This document shows positions 55,134 through 63,364 of a stretch of DNA of 64,000 nucleotides, one piece after another. This stretch comes from Sphingosinicella sp. BN140058 (lineage in GTDB: Bacteria; Pseudomonadota; Alphaproteobacteria; Sphingomonadales; Sphingomonadaceae), in NCBI RefSeq assembly GCF_004135585.1, contig NZ_CP035501.1:62001-126000 (forward strand), written 5' to 3'. Positions within the stretch are counted from its first letter, which is position 1; each line of letters starts with the position of its first letter. A program made the translations under genes and the position numbers. The notes under the pieces are model-generated. The model worked only from the letters and a program-made list of their open reading frames with translations. It searched no databases and was not told where the DNA came from.

Positions 55134-55252
55134 AGATCCTCCCCGGAACGGGGAGGGGAACCAAGCGAAGCTTGGTGGAGGGGCCGGCACCGAGGCTGAC
55201 ACAGCCCCTCCGTCAGCGCTTCGCGCTGCCACCTCCCCGTACCGGGGAGGAT
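55134..55252. repeat. Dispersed palindrome P6
   Basis: AGATCCTCCCCGGAACGGGGAGGGGAACCAAGCGAAGCTTGGTGGAGGGGCC on the left and GCCCCTCCGTCAGCGCTTCGCGCTGCCACCTCCCCGTACCGGGGAGGAT on the right, with side hairpins CCAAGCGAAGCTTGG and AGCGCTTCGCGCT. It occupies the divergent gap between ivd and the thiolase, so it sits in or near both promoters. Confidence 0.85.
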
Positions 55253-55265
55253 GAATGGAGAATTC

Positions 55266-56453
55266 ATGAGCGCCGATCCGATCGTCATCCTGTCCTACGC
55301 CCGCACCCCGATGGGGAGCTTCCAGGGCGCGCTCGCCGGCGCCTCGGCCACCGAGCTCGGCGCCGCCGCCGTCGGCGCCGCGGTGAATCGCGCCGGCGTT
55401 GCGCACGAGGCGATCGAGAAGATCTACATGGGCTGCGTGCTGCCCGCCGGCCTCGGCCAGGCGCCGGCGCGGCAGGCGGCGCTGAAGGCCGGGCTGCCGA
55501 CCCACATCGAGGCGACCACGGTCAACAAGATGTGCGGCTCGGGCATGCAGGCGGCGATCATGGCGGCGGACACGCTTGCCGCGGGCTCGGCCGACCTGAT
55601 CGTCGCCGGCGGCATGGAGAGCATGACCAACGCGCCCTATCTGATGACCAAGCATCGCGGCGGCGCCCGCATCGGTCACGACAAGATCCTCGACCACATG
55701 TTCTTTGACGGGCTCGAGGACGCCTACGAACAGGGCCGGCTGATGGGCAGTTTCGCCGAGGAAGCGGCGACCGAATATCAGTTCACCCGCGCCGCCCAGG
55801 ACGATTATGCGATCGCCTCCCTGAGCCGCGCCCAGAAGGCGCAGGCGGAAGGCTGGTTCGCCCGCGAGATCGTCGCGGTCGAGATTGCCGGCCGCAAGGG
55901 CGCGACCATCGTCGCCGACGACGAGCAGCCGGCCAAGGGCGATCTCTCCAAGATCCCGAGCCTCAAGCCGGCTTTCTCGAAAGACGGTACGATCACCGCC
56001 GCCAACGCCTCGTCCATCTCGGACGGCGCCGCAGCTATGGTGATCACGCGCCAGTCGGTCGCCGACCGGCTCGGCATCGCCCCGGTCGCGCGGATCGTCG
56101 CCCACGCCGCGCATGCCCACCAGCCCTCCCGCTTCACCACTGCCCCGGTCGGCGCGATGACCAAGGCGCTGGAGCGTGCCGGCTGGAGCATCGGCGACGT
56201 CGATCTGTTCGAGGTCAACGAAGCCTTCGCCTGCGTCGCGATGATCGCGATGCGCGATCTCGGCATCGGCCACGAAATCATCAACGTCCATGGCGGCGCC
56301 ACCGCGCTCGGCCACCCGATCGGCGCCAGCGGCGCCCGGGTGATGGCGACCTTGCTCTCCGCGCTCGAGACCCACGGCCAAAGACACGGTCTCGCCAGCC
56401 TCTGCATCGGCGGCGGCGAAGCGACCGCGGTCGCCGTCGAGCTGCTCGACTAG
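55266..56453 (+). CDS. Acetyl-CoA C-acetyltransferase (thiolase)
   Basis: A 395-residue thiolase: VNKMCGSGMQAAI (nucleophile cysteine near 88), NVHGGATALGHPIGASGARVM and CIGGGEATAV near the C-terminus. The sequence is the biosynthetic/AtoB type. Divergent from ivd, it would cleave acetoacetyl-CoA, the end product of leucine degradation. The ATG at 55266 has GGAG six bases upstream; an ATG at 55251 immediately after the palindrome is a less likely start. Confidence 0.92.
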   Translation: MSADPIVILSYARTPMGSFQGALAGASATELGAAAVGAAVNRAGVAHEAIEKIYMGCVLPAGLGQAPARQAALKAGLPTHIEATTVNKMCGSGMQAAIMAADTLAAGSADLIVAGGMESMTNAPYLMTKHRGGARIGHDKILDHMFFDGLEDAYEQGRLMGSFAEEAATEYQFTRAAQDDYAIASLSRAQKAQAEGWFAREIVAVEIAGRKGATIVADDEQPAKGDLSKIPSLKPAFSKDGTITAANASSISDGAAAMVITRQSVADRLGIAPVARIVAHAAHAHQPSRFTTAPVGAMTKALERAGWSIGDVDLFEVNEAFACVAMIAMRDLGIGHEIINVHGGATALGHPIGASGARVMATLLSALETHGQRHGLASLCIGGGEATAVAVELLD

Positions 56454-56517
56454 AGCTGGAGCGCTCAGCTCCGATCTGAGGTCGAAACAGGCTCTGAACC
56501 GAGGTTCTGGACCTCCG

Positions 56518-56979
56518 CTACCAGCGCCCGTCTGCGGCGCGGCGGCCGAAATGTTCGTCGATGCGGCGGCGCGTGGCCGGCGAGGTCGCTTGCGGAAGCG
56601 TGTCCAGCGCGAACCATCCGGCTTCGGCGACTTCGAGACTCGCCGGCGCCGGATCGCCCACCGCTTCCGCCGCGAACAGAAACACCGTGTCCCTTTTCCC
56701 TTCCGCGCCGCTGAACAAAGTGGCGCGGAGGCTGAGGCCGCGCAGCCCGCAGCCGAGCTCCTCCCGCACCTCCCGCCCCGCCGCCGCCTCCGGCGCCTCG
56801 AACGGCCGTATGCCGCCGCCGGGCAGCACCCACAGATCCGACCTGCCGTAATTGTTGCGGATCAGCAGGATCGCGCCATCCCGATCGATCAGCATCACCT
56901 TCACGCCCCGCGTCCGCGGCCGGAAGATCCGCCACATCCGTTTCTGCACGCGATAGAGAAGGTCGAGCAACCGCCGCAT
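56518..56979 (-). CDS. NUDIX hydrolase
   Basis: A 153-residue protein with a complete Nudix box: G-x5-E-x7-REVREELGC (near residues 53-75, GGIRPFEAPEAAAGREVREELGC). Basic N-terminal 25 residues precede the fold. The substrate, a nucleoside diphosphate linked to some moiety, cannot be deduced. AAGGGAGAG lies directly upstream. Convergent with the thiolase. Confidence 0.9.
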   Translation of the reverse strand: MRRLLDLLYRVQKRMWRIFRPRTRGVKVMLIDRDGAILLIRNNYGRSDLWVLPGGGIRPFEAPEAAAGREVREELGCGLRGLSLRATLFSGAEGKRDTVFLFAAEAVGDPAPASLEVAEAGWFALDTLPQATSPATRRRIDEHFGRRAADGRW

Positions 56980-57007
56980 CTCTCCCTTCTAGAGCGACTG
57001 CTCTCGC

Positions 57008-58033
57008 CTATCCAGCCAAGGCGGCCGGCGGCGCCGACGACCAGCGGCGGAGCACCCGCTCGAGGCCGGCAACGACGCGGGCAAGCCGCGCATAATCCAC
57101 CTTGTCCGGCGTATCCGCTTCATGGTGATAATAAGGGTAGCGGAACGCGGCGGTGTCGGTGACCATGGCGGCGGGGATGCCCACCTGCGCGAAGGCCCAA
57201 TGATCGGACCAGCCAATGCCCTGCATCGCGGCCGGGGCGGTGCCGCCGATGCTCGGAAAGGATGCCGCGGCGCGAAAATCCGCAACACTCGCCCGCACCA
57301 ACGCGCGCGCACCGGTGGGTCCGACGAAGGCGATGAAGTTCCCGGTCGACGGATAGAGCAGGTCGAGAGGCGACGGATAATGCTGGCTGCCCTGCCGATC
57401 CGAATAATAGCCCATCGTCTCGAGCGACAGCATGGCAACGACGCGCTCTCCACTTCGGGCCAGTCGTTCCGCATAGACCAGGCTGCCCATGTCCGGGGTC
57501 CTGAAGAAGGGCGGCTCCTCGTTGACGAACAGGACGAAACGGATGCGCATCGCCGAGGTGCCGCGCCGATCCGCCAGCAGCCGTGCGAGTTCGAGCACCG
57601 CCGCCGTGCCGCTGCCATTGTCGTTGGCCCCGGCGACGTCGCCCCAGGAATCGTAATGGGCCCCGACGACCAGTGTCGGCGCCGACGCGCTTCTTGGCGC
57701 TATGACCGCCTCGATGTTGCGCACCGCCGTCCCGTCCACGTCAAAGAATTGCCGCCCAACGCGATAGCCCGCCGCCTCGAGTGCCCGTTCGATGTGGCGC
57801 GCGGCACGTTCCAGGGCTTGCGGATGTGCGACATTGTGCGGCTCGCTCGCGACCGCGCGAACGTGACTGGCGAGGCGTGCAGCCACCTCCCGCTCCGGGG
57901 CCGTGAGCGGCGGCAACGCGCCGGCGAAGGAACGTCCCGGGACCGCCGTCATCCACCACGTCAATGCCACGGGGATGCCGATCAGCGTCGTCAGGACGCA
58001 AAGGAGCACCAGCAGTCTCGCCGTCTTGCTCAT
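57008..58033 (-). CDS. M28-family metallopeptidase, membrane anchored
   Basis: A 341-residue protein with an N-terminal signal anchor (about 5-28) and an M28 aminopeptidase domain. Zinc ligands and catalytic residues: GAHYDS (H), GANDNGSGTAAVLE (D), FVNEEPPFF (E-E) and YYHHEADTPDKVDYA (H). Likely periplasmic. The ATG at 58033 follows AGAGGGGGCGGC. The NUDIX gene follows 28 bases downstream in the same direction. Confidence 0.9.
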   Translation of the reverse strand: MSKTARLLVLLCVLTTLIGIPVALTWWMTAVPGRSFAGALPPLTAPEREVAARLASHVRAVASEPHNVAHPQALERAARHIERALEAAGYRVGRQFFDVDGTAVRNIEAVIAPRSASAPTLVVGAHYDSWGDVAGANDNGSGTAAVLELARLLADRRGTSAMRIRFVLFVNEEPPFFRTPDMGSLVYAERLARSGERVVAMLSLETMGYYSDRQGSQHYPSPLDLLYPSTGNFIAFVGPTGARALVRASVADFRAAASFPSIGGTAPAAMQGIGWSDHWAFAQVGIPAAMVTDTAAFRYPYYHHEADTPDKVDYARLARVVAGLERVLRRWSSAPPAALAG

Positions 58034-58224
58034 GCCGCCCCCTCTTCCCGCCAACCCGCGGACGAAGCTGCTTCAAGGAGGCGAGAGACGCAAGTCGGAA
58101 GGCAGCGACCCGAGATGATCGCGCAAGGGCGTGCGTCGCCGATCCGTCCCAATATCTGAACGGTTCAACGCCGCACAACGGGAAACCAGGGCTCCGCGGC
58201 ACCGTCGATCGTTCTGCTCCTGAC

Positions 58225-59430
58225 ATGAAACACGATCCGAGACCGCTTCGCCGCGCCATCCCGCTGCTCCTCGCAGCCGCCGCGCTCCCGTCCGCCATCG
58301 CCTTCGCGCAGGAGGCGCAAAGCACAGGAGACGCGCCGACGGTCGAGCTTGCGCCGCCGGTCACCAGCGCGCCGGTCGACGTCGCGCCGGCGGCGCCGGT
58401 CAGCCGCGGGGCGACGACCGCCGCGCCGGCGGCCGACTCCGAAGTCGACGCGGCGAGCCCTTCCCCGCCGCGCCCGGCCACCCGCGCGCCTGCGCGAACC
58501 GCAGCGCGGGCCCAGCCGGCAGAGCCCATCACGGTCGAGCCGATGGCAGCCGAGCCAACGTCGGCCGCCGCAACGATCGCCGCACCGGTGACGGCGCCCT
58601 CGCCCGCCGCGACTTCGGATCCGCTCGCCACCACAGCTGCTTCAGGAACACCCGAAATCCTTCCCGAGCCGGCGCCCGTCGCCACCGACAGGGTGGCGCC
58701 GCCCCCGACGCCGCAGCAGGCGGAGGGATCGGTCCTGCCGCTGGTGATCGTCGGCCTGCTTGCCGTTGCCGGCCTCGCCTTCCTGCTGCTGCGCCGTCGG
58801 CGCCGCGCCGAGGACACGGTCTACGAAGACGTCTATGAGGAGGTTCACGCCGCCCCCGCGGCGCCAATGCCGGTGGCCGACACGATCGTAATCGCGCCGA
58901 GCGCTGCTACCGCCGCCGCGCCGATCGGGGTGGAAGCGACGCGGCGCCCGTGGCTCGATCTGCAGGTCCGCCCGGTCCGCGCCGGGGTCGAAGGCCGTGA
59001 AGCCAAGGTCGAGTTCGCGCTCGACGTCGCCAACCAGGGCGATGCGCCCGCGCGCGACGTCCGTGTCTCGACCTGGATGTTTCCGGCCGGCGCCAACCAG
59101 GAGAGCGAAATGGAACGGCTGCTGATCGCGCGGGCGCACGAGACCGAAGGCGGAGATCTGCCGCCGACGACGATCGATGCGGGTGCCGGCGCCCGCATCG
59201 AAGCCACCGTCGCGCTCGCCACCGGCGACATCGACAGCGACGCGGTGCTGCCGGTGGTCGTCGCCGAAGCCCGCTACCGCCTCCCCGACGGCAGCGAAGG
59301 CCGCACCGCCGCGACCTTTGCGGTCGGCGTCCCCGACGGCGAGGAACTGGCGCATTTCGATCTCGAGCATCCCTCGGGCCTCCACGAGAGCGTCGAGGCG
59401 CGGCGTCTCGGGGAGGCCGAGAGGGCGTAA
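58225..59430 (+). CDS. Signal-peptide protein with Ala/Pro-rich region, one TM helix and CARDB-like C-terminus
   Basis: A 401-residue protein: signal peptide (1-about 28, ending AFAQE), an Ala/Thr/Pro-rich low-complexity region (about 30-165), a transmembrane helix followed by arginines (VLPLVIVGLLAVAGLAFLLLRRRRR, about 172-196), and a C-terminal domain (about 235-401) with strands like VEFALDVANQGDAPARDVRVSTW, resembling CARDB folds. Topology would put the low-complexity part outside the membrane and the C-terminal domain inside. No family name recognised; the ribosome site is weak. Confidence 0.7.
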   Translation: MKHDPRPLRRAIPLLLAAAALPSAIAFAQEAQSTGDAPTVELAPPVTSAPVDVAPAAPVSRGATTAAPAADSEVDAASPSPPRPATRAPARTAARAQPAEPITVEPMAAEPTSAAATIAAPVTAPSPAATSDPLATTAASGTPEILPEPAPVATDRVAPPPTPQQAEGSVLPLVIVGLLAVAGLAFLLLRRRRRAEDTVYEDVYEEVHAAPAAPMPVADTIVIAPSAATAAAPIGVEATRRPWLDLQVRPVRAGVEGREAKVEFALDVANQGDAPARDVRVSTWMFPAGANQESEMERLLIARAHETEGGDLPPTTIDAGAGARIEATVALATGDIDSDAVLPVVVAEARYRLPDGSEGRTAATFAVGVPDGEELAHFDLEHPSGLHESVEARRLGEAERA

Positions 59431-59643
59431 TCGTGCGGGAGCCGCCGGAGACTTCGCTCACGGCACCGCCTTCAAACCGTCCACGCGACGAAGCGGGCGC
59501 CTTGGTTCATCGGCTCATGTACGACACGAGACCCGCGGTACGGCCGTGACAAGCGCGGAACTCGGCATGGCGAACGTCACCCGCGATCGCGAGAGGATGC
59601 ACCCGCCATGGCGACTTCCCTGTCGCCGTGCCCCCAAAACAGA

Positions 59644-59669
59644 AGCGGCCGGTCAGACGACCGGCCGCT
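59644..59669 (-). terminator. Intrinsic terminator of the outer-membrane protein gene
   Basis: An 11-base perfect stem AGCGGCCGGTC / GACCGGCCGCT with a four-base loop. On the minus strand it is followed by TCTGTTTT. It lies 26 bases past the stop of the outer-membrane protein gene. Confidence 0.85.
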
Positions 59670-59694
59670 CCGTTTCGATCCTGCCCGCGGCTGA

Positions 59695-60261
59695 TCAGAA
59701 GCGGACGTGCGCTCCGATCGTCGGGCGGAGGGTGTCGAACGAAATCGTATCGACGGCCACGCGAATGCCGACCTTCGGGCCGACCGCAACGTCGGCGCCG
59801 ACTCCGACGAGATAATCGCCGATCGTGTCGTCGACATCCAGATCATCGTCGTCGATCAGATCCTCGTCGACGCCGAGCAGGCCCGCTCCGCTGATGTTCA
59901 CCCACTGATAGCCGGCACGAGCGAAGATGACCGTGCCGCTTCCCGCGCGGAAGCCGACGCGGCCGGCAATGCCATAATCGGAATCGATCGGGCCGTTGCC
60001 GAGATTGAAGTTGCCTTCGACGCCGATCACCGTCGAGGTGCCCAGATCGAAGTCGACGCCGGCATAGGCGCCGTAGATCACACCCGAATCATCGATGTCG
60101 AACCCGCCCGTGTCGACCTCATCGGTGTCGATGCCGAGGTCGTGAAGACCAACCTGCACGCCGACATAGGGATGAGCTTTCGCAGTCTCCTGCGCATGGG
60201 CCACGGCGGGAATGGCGAACGGCAATACTGCCGCGCCAACGATAAACGCGATTTTCTTCAT
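59695..60261 (-). CDS. Outer-membrane beta-barrel protein
   Basis: A 188-residue protein with a signal peptide (1-about 24, ending AVAHAQ) and alternating amphipathic strands typical of small barrels (YVGVQVGLHDLGI, GVIYGAYAGVDFDLG, AGRVGFRAGSGTVIFARAGYQWV), ending in the aromatic C-terminus HVRF required by the BAM machinery. AAGGGGG lies before the ATG. An Asp-rich loop (DEDLIDDDDLDVDD) may bind cations. It has its own terminator. Confidence 0.85.
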   Translation of the reverse strand: MKKIAFIVGAAVLPFAIPAVAHAQETAKAHPYVGVQVGLHDLGIDTDEVDTGGFDIDDSGVIYGAYAGVDFDLGTSTVIGVEGNFNLGNGPIDSDYGIAGRVGFRAGSGTVIFARAGYQWVNISGAGLLGVDEDLIDDDDLDVDDTIGDYLVGVGADVAVGPKVGIRVAVDTISFDTLRPTIGAHVRF

Positions 60262-60486
60262 GGAATGCCCCCTTGTGATCGCCGCCAATTGGCGACCGGA
60301 GGCGGGCTGATGGGCGAGATCGGCCATTGTTGCAAGACTGCATCGAAAATTGGAGCCACCGTGTTCGAAAAGCAACAGATGTTGAACATCCGCCGCCGCG
60401 AGCGTCAGGCTCGGGGCGGCAGTCCAAGGCCAGCCTCACCAGATCGGTGCGGCCGACGGAAGCCAATCCGTCGGAGACTGCGAACG

Positions 60487-60840
60487 TCAGGAGAAATTGG
60501 ATATCGCGCCTGAGAAACAGGCCATTGCCGCGACGAGATGCGCCACGAGGACCGCTGATGCGGGAACGTATTTTCGTCGAGCAACGCACCAGAGCAGAAT
60601 GGCTCCGTAGACCGGGAACTGGAGCAAACCGAGGGTCAGCGAGATCGGTCCGATCCGATCGCCGTTCACGAGCGTCGACAGCATCGGGACCGGGAACAAG
60701 GCTCGGGCGGCGCCATAATGGCCGTGACCCGCACCGGCCGATGCAATTGCGATGATAATCGCCGCCAACCCGACAACGAGGCCCAGTCCGAACCCGCCCA
60801 TGATGGCGCCGACATATCTCCTGTGGCTGACGATCGTCAT
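60487..60840 (-). CDS. Small membrane protein
   Basis: A 117-residue protein with about three transmembrane segments (AIMGGFGLGLVVGLAAIIIAIASAG, IGPISLTLGLLQFPVYGAILLW, ASAVLVAHLVAAMACFSGAI). No family recognised. AGAAAC rather than a strong Shine-Dalgarno precedes the ATG. A C-rich tract lies about 50 bases upstream. Confidence 0.6.
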   Translation of the reverse strand: MTIVSHRRYVGAIMGGFGLGLVVGLAAIIIAIASAGAGHGHYGAARALFPVPMLSTLVNGDRIGPISLTLGLLQFPVYGAILLWCVARRKYVPASAVLVAHLVAAMACFSGAISNFS

Positions 60841-60888
60841 TAGTCGAGCTTAGTTTCTCCTTCGCCAAGGTTCCACCCGGTTCAGCTT

Positions 60889-60923
60889 CCCGTCCCCCCC
60901 GCCTCCCGCCCCCCGCCCCCCGC
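60889..60923. repeat. C-rich tract (G-rich on the minus strand)
   Basis: CCCGTCCCCCCCGCCTCCC followed by GCCCCCCGCCCCCC. Read on the minus strand it has five runs of three or more G, compatible with a G-quadruplex, about 50 bases upstream of the small membrane protein gene. Confidence 0.8.
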
Positions 60924-61117
60924 CTGCATGTCGGAGAGCTATCCGTGCCGATAGCTTGAACCAGCGGGATCGACCTCTCGCATCCTCAACGATGGGCGCG
61001 GAGGCAAATGTCCCGTTGGCACGCAGCCTGACGTCGCCCCCCGGCTCGATGCCGCTTCGGGTGAACGACGAGCTCCAGCGCCTTGCACCCATCTTCGAAA
61101 CAGGTCACGACCCGGCA

Positions 61118-61573
61118 ATGGACACATGGCAGCCCGCGACAAAGCAGGAGGTCGAGTCATGGGTCCGGAGGGCCGTGGCGGAGACACCTCCCGCCACCAG
61201 GGCGATGTACGCATCCCGCCTGGTCGAGCCGTATCCGGCCTCTATCGAGCGGTTGGGGCAGATCGATCAGGTCTACGTTGTTGCCCGCACCGCGACATTG
61301 CGCGTCGTTTATTTCGACGACATCGAGGATAATTTCTGCACGGCAACGGAGGTCGACGGAGCTCTGACCGATTGCGCCGATTACGTCGGACTACAGATCG
61401 CGATCGAGGAAGCCCTGCGAGAAGCTGGATCGCCCAATTCCGTGAATGGGCGGTTCGCCAAGCACGTTCCTATTCGTTATGGGCTCGCGCGGAGCCCTGC
61501 GCCGCGATCGAGCGACCAGTCTCGCCCCGGTCCTGCGCCGTCCATGCAATCACGACTGGCAGCAAGGCGATGA
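61118..61573 (+). CDS. Hypothetical protein
   Basis: A 151-residue frame, start uncertain (ATG 61118 used; ATG 61049 also possible; neither has a good ribosome site). The middle (VARTATLRVVYFDDIEDNFCTATEVDGALTDCADYVGLQIAIEEAL) looks like real protein, with balanced composition. The last 35 or so codons overlap an opposite-strand membrane protein frame, where the product is Ser/Arg/Pro-rich and less credible. Confidence 0.4.
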   Translation: MDTWQPATKQEVESWVRRAVAETPPATRAMYASRLVEPYPASIERLGQIDQVYVVARTATLRVVYFDDIEDNFCTATEVDGALTDCADYVGLQIAIEEALREAGSPNSVNGRFAKHVPIRYGLARSPAPRSSDQSRPGPAPSMQSRLAARR

Positions 61574-61898
61574 GCGCGCCGACAGGGTACAGGCTGATAG
61601 GCCCAGCCACCGGCAATGCCGGTCCGATCGAGGAAAGGGGCAGCAACATGAGGATGAGCCACGCGCTGCTGACGACACCACGCTTGAGACGACAATAGGT
61701 AAGAGCGACGAGCGCCAGATAGGCCCACATGCCGAGGAACGCGGCGATCGCGGCCCACAAGGTCACGTAGAGAGCGTCGGCCGGCAGGAGCGCAGTGCTC
61801 AGTGGAATCGAGACCGAAGCGAAGGCGAGAAGCACGCTGGCGCGCCTGTAAGGCCGCCGGAGCGCGTAGCGATCGAGCCAGTCTCGCCAGTCTTGCAT
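61470..61898 (-). CDS. Small membrane protein
   Basis: A 142-residue frame with about four hydrophobic spans (ASVLLAFASVSIPLSTALL, LYVTLWAAIAAFLGMWAYLALVALTY, SSAWLILMLLPLSSIGPALP, LYPVGALIALLPVVIAW). The ATG at 61898 was used; a TTG at 61916 extends it. The hydrophobic periodicity is convincing, but no family is recognised. Its 3' end overlaps the convergent frame at 61118-61573. Confidence 0.55.
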   Translation of the reverse strand: MQDWRDWLDRYALRRPYRRASVLLAFASVSIPLSTALLPADALYVTLWAAIAAFLGMWAYLALVALTYCRLKRGVVSSAWLILMLLPLSSIGPALPVAGPISLYPVGALIALLPVVIAWTAQDRGETGRSIAAQGSARAHNE

Positions 61899-61941
61899 CA
61901 GATGATAGTAGAGCAACCGGCGTCGTCATTCCACCATGACC

Positions 61942-63273
61942 TCATCTCCCGCGCAAGCTTCCCGATCCGAAACAGGCACGGTTCCGGCAGCCGCGTTCGC
62001 GTCTTACAGTCATCAAATCATTGGCAGCAGTTGGCTGAAGGAGCTTCGGTGCGCTTCCGCCGGCAGGAGGGTCGAGCACGAAGCGAGGATAGGAGAGGAT
62101 CAGTCCGGTGTTGGGAAGCGTCATGGTCCGCACTCCACCCGACTGCCGGGTACGCGCAGCCCCTCCGGTCCCTGAGAGTGTCCCGAAGCCATAATCCCGC
62201 ACCACGTTGGCGAAGAGCACGGCGGACGAGTAGGTGAGTGGTCCGATCAGGACCTTCACCTCGCCGGAAAAGCGGAGTGGTTCGTCATCGACCGGCAGGG
62301 TCGCGCTCTCAATCGTGCCCGCGCCCACTGCGCCGGTCGCCTCTCGCTTCAGGTATCTGGAGCCCTGCTTGTAGGGCCGGGTGGCGATGTAGCGGAGGAT
62401 CCCATCCTTCCACATGTCATCATCACCTCCACCGTTGGTTCTGACATCGATCACGAGGCGATCGACTGAAGCGCTCTTCATCCACGCAAAGCAATTGCGG
62501 GTAAATTGAAAGAAGCGCGCCTTGTCGTCCCAGAAGAACGAGCCGACCGTCAGGTGCGCCGTTCGCCCCGCGTCGATACGGCACGCGAACAGCCGTTCAA
62601 AGCTGGCATCCCGCTGGAGAATCTGCGGACGCGCGTGCCCGGCCGCGAAAACCCGGTGCCTGGGAAATCCGCCAAGCACCAGATCGTAGTTGGCCGGCGT
62701 TCCATAAAGCTTCGCGTGGAAGAGCCACCACCGTTGGCCAAGCAGAGCCTGGCGAAAAGACGTCGTATCCCCGTGCGCTCTCGCGAGGAGCGCTGCCGCG
62801 ACCACACGGGCGTCACGGCCGTCGATGCGCAAGATGCGACGACCCGCGAGCGGCGTCGCCGCACCGCCGAGCTTCGAGACGACGACGGGGTAACCTCCGG
62901 CATCGATCCGGACCTCGAAAGGAAAGAAGCCTGTTCCATGCCGGATCGCCTCTGCGGCTTGCCCCCGCCAGTCGGGCAGACCGATGAACAGATGACCGTC
63001 CGCGAGGATCGGGTTGATCTGTGCCATCGTTGCCCAGGCCTCCGCCTGGTCCATTGGATGATCAAGCTGCGCGCGCACCTTGGCGGCTTCTCGTTCGAGC
63101 GTCGCCGGGGCGAGTGAGTGGGCAAGATCGGGATGCTCGCGTTTGATCGTGTCTAGCGCCAGCCGCAGGTCCGCCTGCAAGGCGGCCGAACCGTTCGTCT
63201 GCGCTGCGGCCATTTCGGTATTGGCAAGCAGCAACAGCGCGGCTGATAGGAGTTTTCCGAGATGCGTTGTCAC
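61942..63273 (-). CDS. S41-family peptidase
   Basis: A 443-residue exported protein. Signal peptide at the N-terminus (KLLSAALLLLANTEMAAAQ). The C-terminal tail-specific protease domain shows VIDVRTNGGGDDDMW, the serine in GPLTYSSAVLFANVVRDYG, and FGTLSGTGGAARTRQ. The normal lysine position after the serine is not obvious. A GTG at 63273 was preferred because the longer frame (ATG 63342) would start inside the palindrome 63331-63345. Divergent from an ArsR-type regulator. Confidence 0.8.
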   Translation of the reverse strand: MTTHLGKLLSAALLLLANTEMAAAQTNGSAALQADLRLALDTIKREHPDLAHSLAPATLEREAAKVRAQLDHPMDQAEAWATMAQINPILADGHLFIGLPDWRGQAAEAIRHGTGFFPFEVRIDAGGYPVVVSKLGGAATPLAGRRILRIDGRDARVVAAALLARAHGDTTSFRQALLGQRWWLFHAKLYGTPANYDLVLGGFPRHRVFAAGHARPQILQRDASFERLFACRIDAGRTAHLTVGSFFWDDKARFFQFTRNCFAWMKSASVDRLVIDVRTNGGGDDDMWKDGILRYIATRPYKQGSRYLKREATGAVGAGTIESATLPVDDEPLRFSGEVKVLIGPLTYSSAVLFANVVRDYGFGTLSGTGGAARTRQSGGVRTMTLPNTGLILSYPRFVLDPPAGGSAPKLLQPTAANDLMTVRRERGCRNRACFGSGSLRGR

Positions 63274-63330
63274 CAAGTTTCGCCTTCCAAGCAGCCCTCG
63301 GACGCTCTTCTCCGAGGAAGTTTGTTGAAA

Positions 63331-63345
63331 ATTATGGGCCATAAT
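63331..63345. promoter_or_regulatory. Palindromic operator candidate
   Basis: ATTATGG-G-CCATAAT, perfect seven-base arms, between the S41 peptidase and the ArsR-type regulator, 19 bases before the regulator ATG. AT-rich palindromes in this position suit an ArsR-family autorepressor controlling both genes. Confidence 0.6.
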
Positions 63346-63364
63346 TCAACAGGAGTCCAGACGA

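Noticed and set aside
63274..63342. Upstream ATG start for the S41 peptidase
   Set aside because: It would start inside the ATTATGGGCCATAAT palindrome of the divergent promoter and place 20 or so residues before a good signal peptide.
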